Assembly: GCA_037501455.1 (NCBI GenBank)
Contig: CM074862.1
Location: 77,836,501 to 77,900,500, forward strand
Reading direction: 5' to 3'
Origin: Lantana camara
Lineage: Eukaryota; Streptophyta; Magnoliopsida; Lamiales; Verbenaceae
Length of the DNA: 64,000 bases
A program made the position numbers and the translations under genes. Position 1 is the stretch's first letter, and each line of letters opens with the position of its first letter. The notes under the pieces were generated by a model. It worked only from the letters and a program-made list of their open reading frames with translations. It was not told the DNA's origin and did no database searches. Positions 48,019-60,100 of the stretch are shown here, piece by piece.

Positions 48019-48026
48019 TATTTATA
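48019..48026 (-). promoter_or_regulatory. TATA box of the antisense gene
   Basis: On the minus strand TATAAATA, after CCCC, about 283 bp upstream of ATG 47736. It lies between the 3' LTR and the antisense gene, so transcription need not start in an LTR. The leader holds a possible intron start (cttag|gtaaaa near 47911). Confidence 0.6.
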
Positions 48027-48307
48027 GGGGAGATGGAGCATGGATTAGGGTTGAAAATTCAAAAATGCAATCATTTCCCGCCTGGGAAACCCCCCACTTT
48101 TGGTAACCGCCTCACGTCTCCCGGAGTCCACGCGCCCACGTTCCCACTCTGCATTAAATGCGGACTTGACAGCATTTAATGCGATGTCAGTTTGTGTCCG
48201 TTACAGAAGGCTAGCAGTCTCCTCGAGGGTAATCTCTCGTCCCTCGGATATTTGAAATTCAGGACTCCTCCCTTATAAATTCTACAGTACGCTCGAAGCG
48301 ATACTAC

Positions 48308-48325
48308 AGAATTTGGGGGGCAAAA
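48308..48325 (+). promoter_or_regulatory. Polypurine tract of Tat element 2
   Basis: agaatttggggggcaaaa directly before the 3' LTR. Confidence 0.75.
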
Positions 48326-49167
48326 TGATGAGGCCTAAAAATCATTCTCAAATCAGAGCCGTCCACGTGGCAACACACTGCTGACCAGAGCCCTGGCGCT
48401 CGCCTTGATGGGCTCATGGGCCTTCCACTCGCTCGATTGCCAGTTAGTGTTATCCGTCAGTCAGCGGGTGACCCTTCAGATCAAGGGCCGTAACCAACGG
48501 GTTTGACGCTCGCATCGCGGCCCTCATGGTTATCCTTCTCAGGGAAGCGCCCACATGGGGGCCCCACTAGTACGCTCGGTATTTCGACGTTCAAGGGTCA
48601 TATACCGCGAGGAGGCCATCCATACATTCTTCGAGCGTCACCAACGCTCGGGCATATCCATACCCCGTTTCGTTGGATCCGAACCTCGGCGGAAAGGATC
48701 TTAGGTCCGTCTCCCGCGTCGCCCTCGTCAACAACCTCTGACACAAAGGTACTGTGTACCGGGCACCTGACACGCCGTCACCCTTTTCAGGGATGTCATT
48801 CTCACCCCACCAAAAGCTGACGCGTGTTAGGGCAACACAGGTTTGGGACCACATGGTCAATTTACCCCTCTACCCCCATCCCTAACATATAAATAGGAGA
48901 GAATCCGTGCATTCTCTCCCAAGTGATCATCTGCATAAAAACCGTACACACTGTTCTGGGCATTTTCCACTGAACTTCTCAAGCTTTTCACTCACCACAG
49001 TAACTCTACCTTAGTAGCTTGCACTCTTGGTGTTATCCTAGCTGGAAGAACCCACGCTCAAAAGGAAACCCAGATCCTGAGGCCCCCTTGCCTGTGATGG
49101 TCTTTCCCTTTTTATACAAATTCTAAAGTGTTGTTGCATTAGGAAACCCAGATTTCTTGCACCATCA
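48326..49167 (+). repeat. 3' LTR of Tat element 2
   Basis: 842 bp, identical to 36776-37617 except at 48708. Frames inside it are LTR shadows. Confidence 0.95.
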
Positions 49168-52100
49168 AGTGGAATTTCTAAAAAGACTTTTAACTTTCTT
49201 CAAATTCCCGACGAAAATCATCAATATCATTATGAGCAGAATGTAGCGGATACAATCGGAGATTCTATAGAATGGTGAACCAACGGAGGTTGTATGGATG
49301 TGTGGCATTAGATAAGGTAATCACGTTCGTTTTATTTGTTTGTAATATGTATGGAACAACTTACATATATAATTGAAGAGACCATTTCGGCCGGACCTGG
49401 AAGCCAATTATGGTATATTAGTGAAGCTCTTGCATGATCTCACACTTGCCTTTTGCGGACGACTTAATATTGGGAGTCAAACCTATCGTGGATGGAGCAA
49501 AGTGCATTAAAAGTGTGGTTGAGATGTTTTGCAAGGAGTTGGGCCTCAAATTAAACTTATGCAAATCACATGTGTTGTTTGCACCTTATGCGACAAATGA
49601 TTTAAAACAATAGGTTAGTAGAATTCTGGGCATGGAAAATACATACAACTTAAGGAACTATTTGGGGGGTGCAAATGAACTTTAGTTGTAATTATAATGA
49701 GCATTTCCCGATTGTGATTAATAGAGTCGAAAAGCATCTCTTGGGATAGAAAGCCAAAATGACAAATATTTATTGACGAATGACACTTATTAAGTCCATC
49801 ACGATCTCGATCTCCATCAACCACATGCACACAAATTGGCTCCCTAATCAGATGTACGATAAACTTGATCCACTCAAGCACAACTTTCTTTAGGCGATTA
49901 ATATAACAAGGAACGAACCCATCTTGTAGAGTGAAAGAAGGTAACTGCAAAGAAGTAAGAATGTGCATTGGGTTTTAAAGAAGCCCAAAAGAAAATATAG
50001 TGATGCTAGCTAAAACGGGATGAAGAATGCTTAACAAGGAGATGGCGTTATACATCAAAAAAATATTTAAAAAGGGATAACATTCTTGATCGAATATAAG
50101 CCTTGACTTATGGGTTTCCCGAGCATGGAAGGGGATAGTTAAAAACACTTGGATAGTGGAACCATTTTGAAAATGGAGGATTGGGAACGGTGAAGGGACA
50201 TCTTTATGGAATGATAGATGGTTATCACAAGGCAAATTGACGGACATCTTTGGAGATAACATTCATGAGGAGGATAAAGATCTTATAGAATGTAATCTCA
50301 TTGGAAAAGATAAAAATTGAAACCTAAATAAGTTGAAAACATCACCGTCCAAAGAGGTGGTGAATGAGGTACTTAGTGTCCTAACGTGTTGCATGATAAT
50401 GGAGATAAGAGAGAATGAATTGTGTCAACTAAAGATAAATTCTCCTATAAAATGACTATACTCTACTTATGGCGTCGGATGAGACATGCAAGAAAAAACT
50501 TTAAATGAATTTGAAAATTACCTTACCCCAAAAATTCAAGATTTTCCTGTGGCTTTGCCAATATGATAGCTTGCTTACAAATGTATTGGAGTATGATAGA
50601 AAATTTAGGGAAAACTTGCGAGCGTCAGATGGGCTCAAAGAGAGCTTTAGTAGCAAAATACTGAGTAATATGTTCCTAAAATATCCTGGGTGGGTTGTGT
50701 TGATCTTGACGCTCTAAAATTTTTGGAAAACATGGAACCGATGGAGCTATCAAAATGTTATGAAGCTTAGAAATGTTGTTATTCATCACATAAAAGAGTT
50801 ATCTACGACCTTAGTAATAATCAATAAGGACACAAAACACAGGCAAAAGAAAATCTGGACTTAGTTGTCGTGAAATAAATTCGAGAAGTGATGGGTAAAA
50901 CTAAAATCGGATTGAAGCTTTTATAACTACACCAATAGGGACGTCGTTCGAGATGGCAATTGGAGATGAATGCTAGGATATATATGTTATGAATCTTGGT
51001 ATAGTTTCAATAATGTAGCAAAGTTATTGAACTTACCTAAAGGATTAAAACTAACTTTGGAGAGATACTTTTCAAAAATTAATGTGGAGATTGATTTGGA
51101 GACGGCCGTTAAATGAATAACAATGAAGGATACTCAAAAACAACTAATGAGAAATGTAATATTTGATTGGCGAAGGTTACTCCAAAGATTTTGAGAAACT
51201 TTGATTAAATAAATCTCGAGAGAAAGAAACATGATGATGGATAAATTGGCGAGGATAGGTCATAAGGTTCAAGATGGTTATTGCTGCTAGGATGTTCTCA
51301 TTCTTGAACATAAGCTTCCACTTATGGCTTCCCGAGTATGCAAGGGGATAGTTAGAACCAGTTGAATGGACGTCTCTATGGATTGATAGATGGTTATCAC
51401 AAGCAAACTAGCGGACATCTTTGAAGCTAAGATTCATGAGAAGGATAAAGATCTGATGGTATGTAATCCATTGCACAAATAAAAATTGAAACTTACATAA
51501 GTTGAAAACGTTATTGCCTAAGGAGGTGGTGGATGAGATACTTAATGTCCTAATTGCATTGCATGATAACGGAGATAAGAGAGTTTTGATTGGGTCAACT
51601 AACGACAAATTGTCCTATAAATCGGTTATAGTCTACTTATGGTGTCGGATGAGACATGGGAGAAAAATTGGAAATGAATTTGAAAATTACTTTGTCCCTA
51701 AAAGTCTAATATTTTCTTATGGCTTGCTAACATGATAGCTTGCTCATGAATGTACTGAAATATGACAGAAAATTTAGAAAAAGTGATGTATGTACACGCT
51801 GCTATATAGGACATGAATATGTGGACCACATGCTCAGAAGTTGTCCATTCGCACTTCGGGTGTCAGACAAGATTATTGATGCACAAACTGAACGAAATTT
51901 CCATGGCATGCGAGTGTCGAACGGTCTCAAAGAGAGCTTTTATAACAAAATTCAGAGTAATATGTTATCTGATTATCATGCGTGGATTGTCTTGATCTTG
52001 ACGCTTTAAAATCTTTGAAAAATATGGAACCAATGGAGCTATCAAAATGTTATGAAACTTAGAAGTTCCACTCTTCGTCACATAAAAGAGTTAATAAAAC

Positions 52101-52586
52101 CTCAACACTAATCAGTGTGGACAAAAAATACAGATAAAAGAAAAATATGCACTGAGTTATCGTGGAATAAACTCGAGAAAAGATTGGTGAAACTAAACTC
52201 TGAGGTGAGCTTTTATAACCAGGGGAATCATTTGAGATGACAGGGGCGTCATTCTAGATGACAGCTGAATATGGGTGTTAGGATACGCTATGGATCTTAG
52301 TAGAGTTTAAATAATATAGTGGAGCTATTGAGCTTACGCGGAGTATTAACACTAACTTGGGAAAGATACTTTTCGATGACTAAAGTGGGTATTGATTCGA
52401 AGATGGTCATGAAATGGATAACAATGAAGGATATTGAAATGGAACAAATGAGAAATGTAATTTAATTGATAAAGTTTATTCCAAAGGCCATACGAAACTT
52501 GAATTAAATAAATCTCTAGAAAAAGAAACATGATGACCGATAAACTGATGAGAATAGGTCATAAGTTTCAAGATGATTACTACGTT
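49168..52586 (+). pseudogene. Decayed L1-type LINE, internally duplicated
   Basis: Scattered plus-strand fragments of a non-LTR retrotransposon. PFADDLILGV (an F/YADD RT active site) lies near 49450. WRIGNGEGTSLWNDRW near 50180 is typical of the region after the RT in plant LINEs. A degenerate zinc-finger-RT region follows (about 50540-50620 and 51790-51860; CYIGHEYVDHML). About 50081-51290 is repeated, diverged, as about 51299-52586 (offset about 1218). Many stops and frameshifts are present; no fragment is long enough to be functional. Confidence 0.7.
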
Positions 52587-52591
52587 TAGGA
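52587..52591 (+). repeat. 5-bp target-site duplication of the solo LTR, left
   Basis: TAGGA, repeated at 54538-54542. Confidence 0.85.
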
Positions 52592-54537
52592 TGTTGGAAA
52601 ACACGAATCAGAAAGCAACGGAATTTAAAAAATTTTCCCAACAAAAGGATCTAGGACTCGCAATCGTGTAACCAAATTCGTAAAGATAGAAAACTTACTT
52701 TTCTTTTGTTCTTTCTTGAAGCGTTTCAAGCCACCCAAGAACGCTCTTCTCGCGGCTTGATCCCCTCTCCTTGGTAAAGCTCGAATCTTCAAACTTCTAA
52801 CTTGAAGTCTCTAGAGAAAGTCCACCAACTTGATCACAATCTAACTAGTAAGGATGCTAGTTCTCTAGTTAGTGTTTAGGCTTAACCTAGGGTTTAATTT
52901 AATCTTGGAGAAAGGAAGGTGTTCAACACATGAACCAAAAGAATTGCCAATTGGCTCCATAAGGAGCTCGAGCTCCCCTATTTATAGAGAGGGGAGTGCC
53001 GAAATTCCTAGTCCTTTATGGGCTAGGATTTTGGTCCCTCTCTCCTATTACTTGATCATCAAGTAATTTTGACTTTGACTTTGAATTCTAATTCAAATCA
53101 ACTTTCAAGAGAGCTAAAAATATCCAAACTATTTTTGGATAATTTTATACTTTATTTATTTAAAATAAATAACTTATTTTTTTTTATCTAATTAATTAAT
53201 TCGTAATTAATTAACTAGATTATTTTCTCCAAAATAAGACTTTCTTTTTAATTCAAAATTAAACCAAAGTCTATTAAATAATTAACACCTTTAATTATTT
53301 AATATATATACAATATATATAATCACACGTGTGTGACACGTGCCACAGTGACACGTGTCACTCACGTGAGCCACACGTGTGATTTCACACGTGTGGAACC
53401 CTCTTGGCCCGATTAACTTGTTTAATCATTTTTAAAGCCTCAACTCATGTAACCAAGTTGTTGTGTGTGACCCTCTAGGTTCTCAATTCAATTAGCAGTG
53501 ACCCTAATTAATTAATTCACTAATTAATTAATCAGTCCACAGATTAAATGACCATAGTCTAGCAACAGGTGTTTAACCCCTAGCTGAATTGGAATGTTCG
53601 GATTCGACAGAACCTTTAAGTCATTGATTCATGTGAGATACAATCCTCCTACTTACTATCTCTCAACCAAGATCTAGGGCAAGGGAATAATCAGAACCCT
53701 AATAATCCGGTCTTAAAGCTAAGTGCATTTCATATCCATTTGATCTCAATCCAAGAAACCCTTTTCTTGATGTCTTGATCTACTGCCTTGGCCAAGGACT
53801 CCATATGGCATATGAATGACTTACACAATAAGAGATCACCTTGCAAATGCAAGTGTAGGTCCTTTCTTGATTCTCATTCACTTTCATGAATCACTTGTGC
53901 AGCCCCAACATAAGCCTTGAATCAGTTGTCTAAGGCGACACCCTTTAAAGCTTATACCTAAGACTACAGAGTTAACTCATAAAGTGACAAGGAACCTCAA
54001 GTCTAAGGATCAATTAATCACATCAATGACTCGTGAGATATTTCCTAATCTGGAAGTTTCCATTTCCTGAAATAGAAACTTCCTTTCCCATTTAGGAATG
54101 TTCTCACACGGGGCACCTCAGTGAACTTACTTATTAAAGTAAGCACCCTCATGTATCACGCACGTATCAACTATACACTTTGCACCTCCATGAAACAAGG
54201 TGGTCCTTCTTAAGGGCGTGATCCCACAAGCAAGCCTTAGAGGAGTCAGGTTGACACTCCCACTGTCTGTAGGACTCATCGGCTTGGAGTATTTTACTAA
54301 TCATGACTTATGTGATATAGGACTCGTTTCATGAACCATTTCACCTAAATGGTAGAGTCGTCATCAGGATTAGGGGAGTTCTCATACATGCACAGCTAAA
54401 GTAAACGCATACCAAATAAGAGCATATAAAGAAGTGTTGCCTCAATTCGTTATTTCATTCAAAGATTGTCTGTGATTACAATAAGGAAAAGCACAAAGCG
54501 GATATACAATCGGCTTTCTAGGGCACTATTCCTAACA
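52592..54537. mobile_element. Solo LTR (1946 bp), probably Copia-type
   Basis: Starts TGTTGGAAAAC and ends CCTAACA, with short inverted TGTT/AACA ends and TAGGA duplications on both sides. No gag-pol is present, so it is the product of LTR-LTR recombination. Read on the minus strand it begins TGTTAGGAATAGTGCCCTAG, a start familiar from long plant Copia LTRs, which suggests minus orientation. The frame at 52872-53066 is not supported. It is inserted in the decayed LINE. Confidence 0.85.
53326..53393. promoter_or_regulatory. Cluster of six CACGTG (G-box) motifs
   Basis: CACGTG occurs at 53326, 53337, 53352, 53363, 53374 and 53388, mostly as ACACGTGT. G-boxes bind plant bZIP and bHLH factors, and ACGTG cores are known in abscisic-acid-responsive promoters. 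Whether this cluster acts as an enhancer of the former element is inference. Confidence 0.7.
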
Positions 54538-54542
54538 TAGGA
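54538..54542 (+). repeat. 5-bp target-site duplication of the solo LTR, right
   Basis: TAGGA, matching 52587-52591. Confidence 0.85.
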
Positions 54543-55791
54543 TGCTCCACCGGCAAAATTGGGTGGTCTTTTAGGTTTTGTTCTATAATTTTTACATGTC
54601 TCATCATTTTATTAAATATATTTGAAAGTTATAAACTATTACTTATGCTTAAAAGCTAGAATTATTTGGCCAAATTACTATACACTTAAATATATATATT
54701 TTTATATAATAACAAAATTTCAAATATTTTTATTGCTTATTTATTTGGATGTTCTCTACTTCGAATTTCTACTTATCGTAGATGATTTGAAAGAGAAATT
54801 TCATATAAATATTTTTGTATGTGTATATTTATTTAATCAAAATAAATATTTTTAATATCTTAATTTGTTCAATAAATATAATAGCTAAATTTATTTTAAA
54901 AAATTAAATGATAAACGTGCAACGCACGTTCACCTCATTAGTTCTCTAAAAGGTATCTATATAGTATTATGTAAAGTGAGAATTAGTCAAGATATAATTA
55001 AAATCATAGCTAGCGGTCAAAATTGACAATTCATCCAATAATTAAACAGAATTTCGCAAATTGCGATATATTAAAATGAGTGGGACTAAAATTAATTTTA
55101 AAAGATATGAGATCAAAATTGAGAATTATCATATATTGTGGGACTAAAAATGTATTTTTCTCTTAAAACTATGATGTTATTCCGTTAAAAGATTGACGGA
55201 AATCCTCAAATTGTAAGAGATTGGAACGAATGGACTAAAATTATAAATTTTAAAGACATGAGACCAAATTTGAGAATTGCCATATACAATGACAAAAAAA
55301 TGCATTTTTTTCTCTTTATTTTAATATATTTTAGGGGAAAAAAAATTTGCTACCCGAATTATTCTATTTTTTTAAATTTTACCACCTAATTATTTATTTG
55401 TCTCATCACCGCATGAATTTTAAAATTTTACACTTTCCCACCTAAGTTGGATTTTTAGGCCAAAATGCTACGGTAAAGACATCATGTGCCCAGCATATGC
55501 CTGAGTGAGGGTATTTTGCTATTATCCTCGAACAGGCGATAAGGCCAAAAAAAAAAAATAATAATAATAATTTGGGTGGTAAAATTAAAAAAAAAATTGT
55601 TTTGTTGGAATTTAAATATTTTATAAAATTTAAAACATAAAATAATATAATAAATTAAAGGAACAAATATTACCAACTTTCATCGATTAATGATTTCATA
55701 TACAATTTCATGACAGGTCTTTTTAATGCTTAAACTTTTCTGAATCACATTCCGCAAGTTTCGTGAAACCCTAACCCTAAACCTCGTACCT
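54543..55791. other. LINE tail and AT-rich spacer
   Basis: The first about 60 bp continue the LINE fragment. The rest is AT-rich, with a roughly repeated block (gagaattatcatatat / gagaattgccatatac near 55117 and 55270). A plant-telomere-like aaaccctaaccctaaacc lies at 55766-55783 just before the next LINE. No gene is seen; the frames at 54622-54855 and 55482-55676 are low-complexity. Confidence 0.55.
54914..54942 (+). other. Possible Helitron 3' end
   Basis: A 7-bp stem hairpin (aacgtgc-aac-gcacgtt) is followed ten bases later by TTAG and T. Plant Helitrons end with a hairpin about ten bases before CTRR, inserted before T. The CT is TT here, and I could not find a 5' end. Confidence 0.35.
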
Positions 55792-56873
55792 ATGCTCCGG
55801 CAGCCGCTTGCGGCTAACGCTATCCCACCGGCGGTATCTCAGGGGGATGCCGTCCCTACGCAACCGAGGCGCTCCTATGCTGCGGCGGCAACAACTATGG
55901 CAAAGCAACCTGTTATCCCTCGAGTTGGGAAAATCCACGTTTTTGACAAGTCTGCGAACAGGAAATCATATGGCGTAGTCACAGAACGCAACGGGATCCC
56001 GCATATCCAACTTTCTGATGAAGAGATTGATGAGTTATCCAAACCGTTCAGGTTTGCGTTAATCGGAAAGTTCTCGCACGGATACCCGACTATGGCACGT
56101 CTCCATGAACTTTTCATGGAGCTTGAACTCAAAGGAGAGTTTAAACTAGGGGTGATGAATATCAAACACGTCCTAATCAGGTTAAGCTGCGAAGAGGATT
56201 ATTCCAAAATCTGGTTACGAAGTATTATCAATTTTGATGGCTATCCGATGAGGGTTCTCAAATGGACCCCTACCTTCAATCCGAAGATTGAATCTTCAAT
56301 AGCACCTGTCTGGATCAAGCTTCCTTCCCTGAAGACCCAGTTTTTCAATCCGGACATCCTCCATGATATCGTCAGTCAGATAGGCGAACCCTTGGTTACG
56401 ATGAAGGCACCTTTGATTGTAATCGTCCCTATTACGCATGCGCCTGTGTAGAGCTAGACCTGCTGAAGCCTTTGAAGACAAAATTAAGCATCGGTTTTAA
56501 TGGTGGTACTCCAATACAACCGGTCATTTATGAGAGGCTGCCAGTCTATTGCAGAAAGTGTTCCAGATTAGGGCATGATAAGAAGGGCTGTCACGATCTG
56601 GTTAGCCATGAGAATCAAGATGATCAACCTGATCTTAGACAAGTAATCCAGGACAAGTGGGAAGCCGCTGCTAAATTTCCTACAGAGACTTCTAAAGAAA
56701 AGGGGAAACAATCCGATCACAGAGATAACCCTACAGATATACAAAAAGACTCTCAAAACAACAAACAGATAGCGCAAAAGGAACTTATTTGGCGAGAGAA
56801 GACTCAGCCGAAGGAGAAATCCAACTTAGACATAGTTGAGGAAAATAACGACACAACAGAGGCCCCGGGATAG
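55792..56873 (+). pseudogene. LINE ORF1 (DUF4283-like domain and zinc knuckle), frameshifted
   Basis: ATG at 55792. Residues about 80-200 show the DUF4283-like fold common in plant LINE ORF1 (FALIGKFSHGYPTM, then IWLRSIINFDGYPMRVLKWTP). Near 56410 the frame shifts; the next frame carries the expected continuation (LDLLKPLKTK) and a CCHC knuckle, YCRKCSRLGHDKKGC, near 56547. A Lys/Glu-rich tail ends at 56873, with in-phase protein-like text continuing past that stop to about 57040. Its role in an active LINE is RNA binding. Confidence 0.75.
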
Positions 56874-57193
56874 ATCCAGATTATTGGAAAAATTCATGAA
56901 AATCCCCTGGTCGTGCGTGAGGACGAAGAAGCAGAAAATGCAGGAGCTATCTCCGGCTCTGAGGATGGTGGAGAGAATGGCAGCGAACAGGAAGCAGACC
57001 CTCCGGAAGAGGACGGAGACCACCCAAAGGACTTAAAGTAACTTGCTCTCTACAAACCAGTAAGCTCCGATGGCGAGGGTAATGATGATTTTACCCCAGT
57101 GACTTAGAAGAAAAGGCGCGGAAGACCCCCAAAGAACCCCACCATGGCCTCTAAAGGAACGACTTCGTCGTTGGCCATTAAGCAGGGTTTACA

Positions 57194-60100
57194 ATGATAG
57201 AACAAGGGATGATCTGGAACGTGAGAGGAATGGGCAAACCAGATCATTGCCGTTCCCTAAATCAGTTTTGTATTAATAATAATTTAAAATTTCTTGCTAT
57301 TTTAGAACGTATGATTACTCTAGTTCCTCATAGTATGTGTCGTAAATTTCATTTTCATAATATCATTAGTAATTGCTCTAATCACATTTGGTTCTTTTCG
57401 TGTGAGGAGATTGATGTGGAGGTGATCAGTGATGACAGACAATTCTTGGACATGCGCATCACCTGGAGGACGTCTGACAAATCCTTCTTCTTGACAATAG
57501 TTTATGCACGGTGTAACACTGTCGCGAGGAGGGAAATCTGGGAACACTTTATTCATCGGGCAAACAGTGATGTTCCTTGGCTTATTAGTAGGGATTTTAA
57601 CACGGTTACTTCTTTGAATGAAACGAGAGATGCTCGCGATCTGGACTTCCAATCTATGACCTAATTTGGCGACTTCATCACTGAATGTGGACTCATTGAA
57701 CCACCTTTTGAGGGATCGCCTTTCACTTGGACTAATAAAAGGGTTTGGAAACGTCTGGACAGAATCTTAGTCAATGAAGCTTGGTGTGGTCTTTTTGATA
57801 ATACGGTGGTTAAACATCTGGCCAAGAGCTCGTCGGATCATTGTCCGCTATTGATTAAGATGTGGAACAACTCCGACTCACATCCGGTTTCCTTTAGGTT
57901 CCAGGAGATGTGGGTACGCCATCATGATTTGAAACCTACGGTCACTCAAAATTGGAACCAACTAATCGGAAGCTCTGGTATGAGGAAACTGGCAGACAAA
58001 CTCAAACGGCTTAAGCAGCACCTTAAGGTCTGGAACAAGAACGTGTTTGGTAATGTTTTTGACAAAGCGAAGGAGGCAGAGCAGGCAGAACTTGAAGCTG
58101 AAAGAGAGTTTGAAACTTCACCCACGGATGATGCTCTCATTAAATGGAACAAAGCAATCGCTGAAAGAAAGATCATACTAGCGATGGAAGAGGATTTTTG
58201 GCGCCAGAAAGCTGCTTGTGAATGGATAGAGGAGGGTGAGAGGAATACTAAATACTTCCACTCTCTTGTAAAGAAAAGAAGGTTTCGTAGTAGAATAAAC
58301 TTGATTCGCGAAGGGGATGTAGAACTAACTGAACAACACATGATAAGGGACTCTGCCAAAAATTATTTTCAGGATCTTCTTACGGAACCACATATCCAGC
58401 AGTCTGTAGGAAGCTTTGAGGCAGTGCCGCGGGTTTTAACTAACTCGGACAATGCCATCCTGGATAGAGATTCGTCCATGGAAGAGATAAAAGCAGCAGT
58501 TTTTGATCTCAATCCAAACAGTACAGCGGGCTTGATGGATTTGGTGCTAAATTCTATCAAGCTTTCTAGGATATTATTAGTCATGATGTCATTGAAGCGG
58601 TTTTCGACTTCTTCAATGGGGGGACAATGCCTATGGCTTTTACTGTTACTACGGTAACACTGATACCAAAAAAAGATAACCCTGTACATTGGAGTGACTA
58701 CCGTCCCATTAGCTTATGCAATGTGTCCTACAAAATTATTACTAAGATTCTTAACTCTAGATTAGTTGATTTCTTGCCTAAACTTGTTTCTAATAATCAG
58801 AGTGGTTTTGTGCAGGGCAGAGTGATCAGCGATAATATCCTTCTGGCTCAGGAAATGGTTCATGCGTTGGATAATAAGAGCAGAACAAAAAATGTGATTC
58901 TTAAAGTTGATATGGCAAAAGCTTATGACAGGCTTAACTGGGATTTCCTGTACAATATGTTGCGTGCAAAAGGCTTTTCGGAGAATTGGATCGCTTTGAT
59001 TCGGAAGTGTATTGCAGGATGCTGGTACTCAGTTCTAGTTAATGGAGAATCCTCGGGGATTTTCAAGTCGAGTAGGGGAATTCGACAGGGGGACCCGTTG
59101 TCCCCGTCTCTATTTATCATTGCTTCTGATTACCTGTCTTGTACTTTGAACAGATTCATGACGGACCAACCACGTGCTAGGTTCAGGACGTCGACAGCAA
59201 TGTATGTGTCCCATCTTTCATACGCTGATGATATGATGCTATTTACCAACAACCGTCCCCTCTCTCTTCAGGGAGTTAACAATATAATTCATAACTATGA
59301 ATTAATCTCTGGTCAAAAGGTTAATATTAACAAAAGCGTTTTTTTGGTAGGGAATAATGACGCAGCAGCGGCAGCAGAGGTTCAAAGCGTCTTCGGGTAC
59401 AGTCGAGCACAACTTCCAATCAAATATTTAGGAGCGTCGCTTTATAGGGGACGGAGGAAAATAAGCCTTTATGATGAGCTTATCGGGAGAATCAGAGGCC
59501 GTATAAATGGATGGGAGTGTGCTTATCTCTCCCATGGTGGAAGGCTTCAATTAATCAAATCCATTATCTTAGCCTTGCCTACTCATATCTTCCAAATTAT
59601 AGAGCCTCCCATTTCGGTTCTTGGAAGGATAGAAATCATGATCACTAGGTTCTTCTGGGGGTCAAGGGATGGCAACAAAAGGTTACATTGGACTACCTGG
59701 AAGCGTATTTGTTTCCCGACAGAGGAAGGAGGCCTTGGTGTGAGACTGCTTGGGGATGTCGTACGTGCTTATTCACAAAAGCTTTAGTGGCGCATGCACA
59801 CCATCGATTCCCTTTGAGCCAAATACATGAACAACAGATATTGATATAATGTGTACCCTAGATATGCACTGGTAATGAACACTCACTCCTCAGTTTGGGC
59901 AGCGTCTGGGTAAAGTGCGAAAGCATGTTGAACCGGACATCTTTTGGAGTATAGGAGAAGGTAATGTGTCCTTTTGGGAAGATGCTTGGTTCAAAGGGAA
60001 ATCTCTTGCTTCGGACAGGATAGGAGCGTTCGGAAATGAGAAAGTCAAGGATTTCATCCAAGCGGGAGCTTAGAATCGAGAACGGCTCCTACAGGTTATA

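Larger units (their letters stand above)
36776..49167 (+). mobile_element. Full-length Ty3/gypsy Tat-lineage LTR retrotransposon 2 (12392 bp) with antisense gene
   Basis: 842-bp LTRs at both ends differ at only one position found by eye (t at 37158, c at 48708). Order: LTR, primer site, gag-pol with two RNase H domains and integrase, spacer, convergent antisense three-exon gene, purine tract, LTR. Known: several Tat-group elements (for example Grande) carry an extra antisense ORF between pol and the 3' LTR. This copy is very young. Its only clear lesion is a frame break at a 24-base C run in gag. Confidence 0.95.

Noticed and set aside
55766..55783. Telomere-like aaaccctaaccctaaacc
   Set aside because: Only about two and a half units; too short for an interstitial telomere. 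Such telo-box text is common near plant transcription starts.
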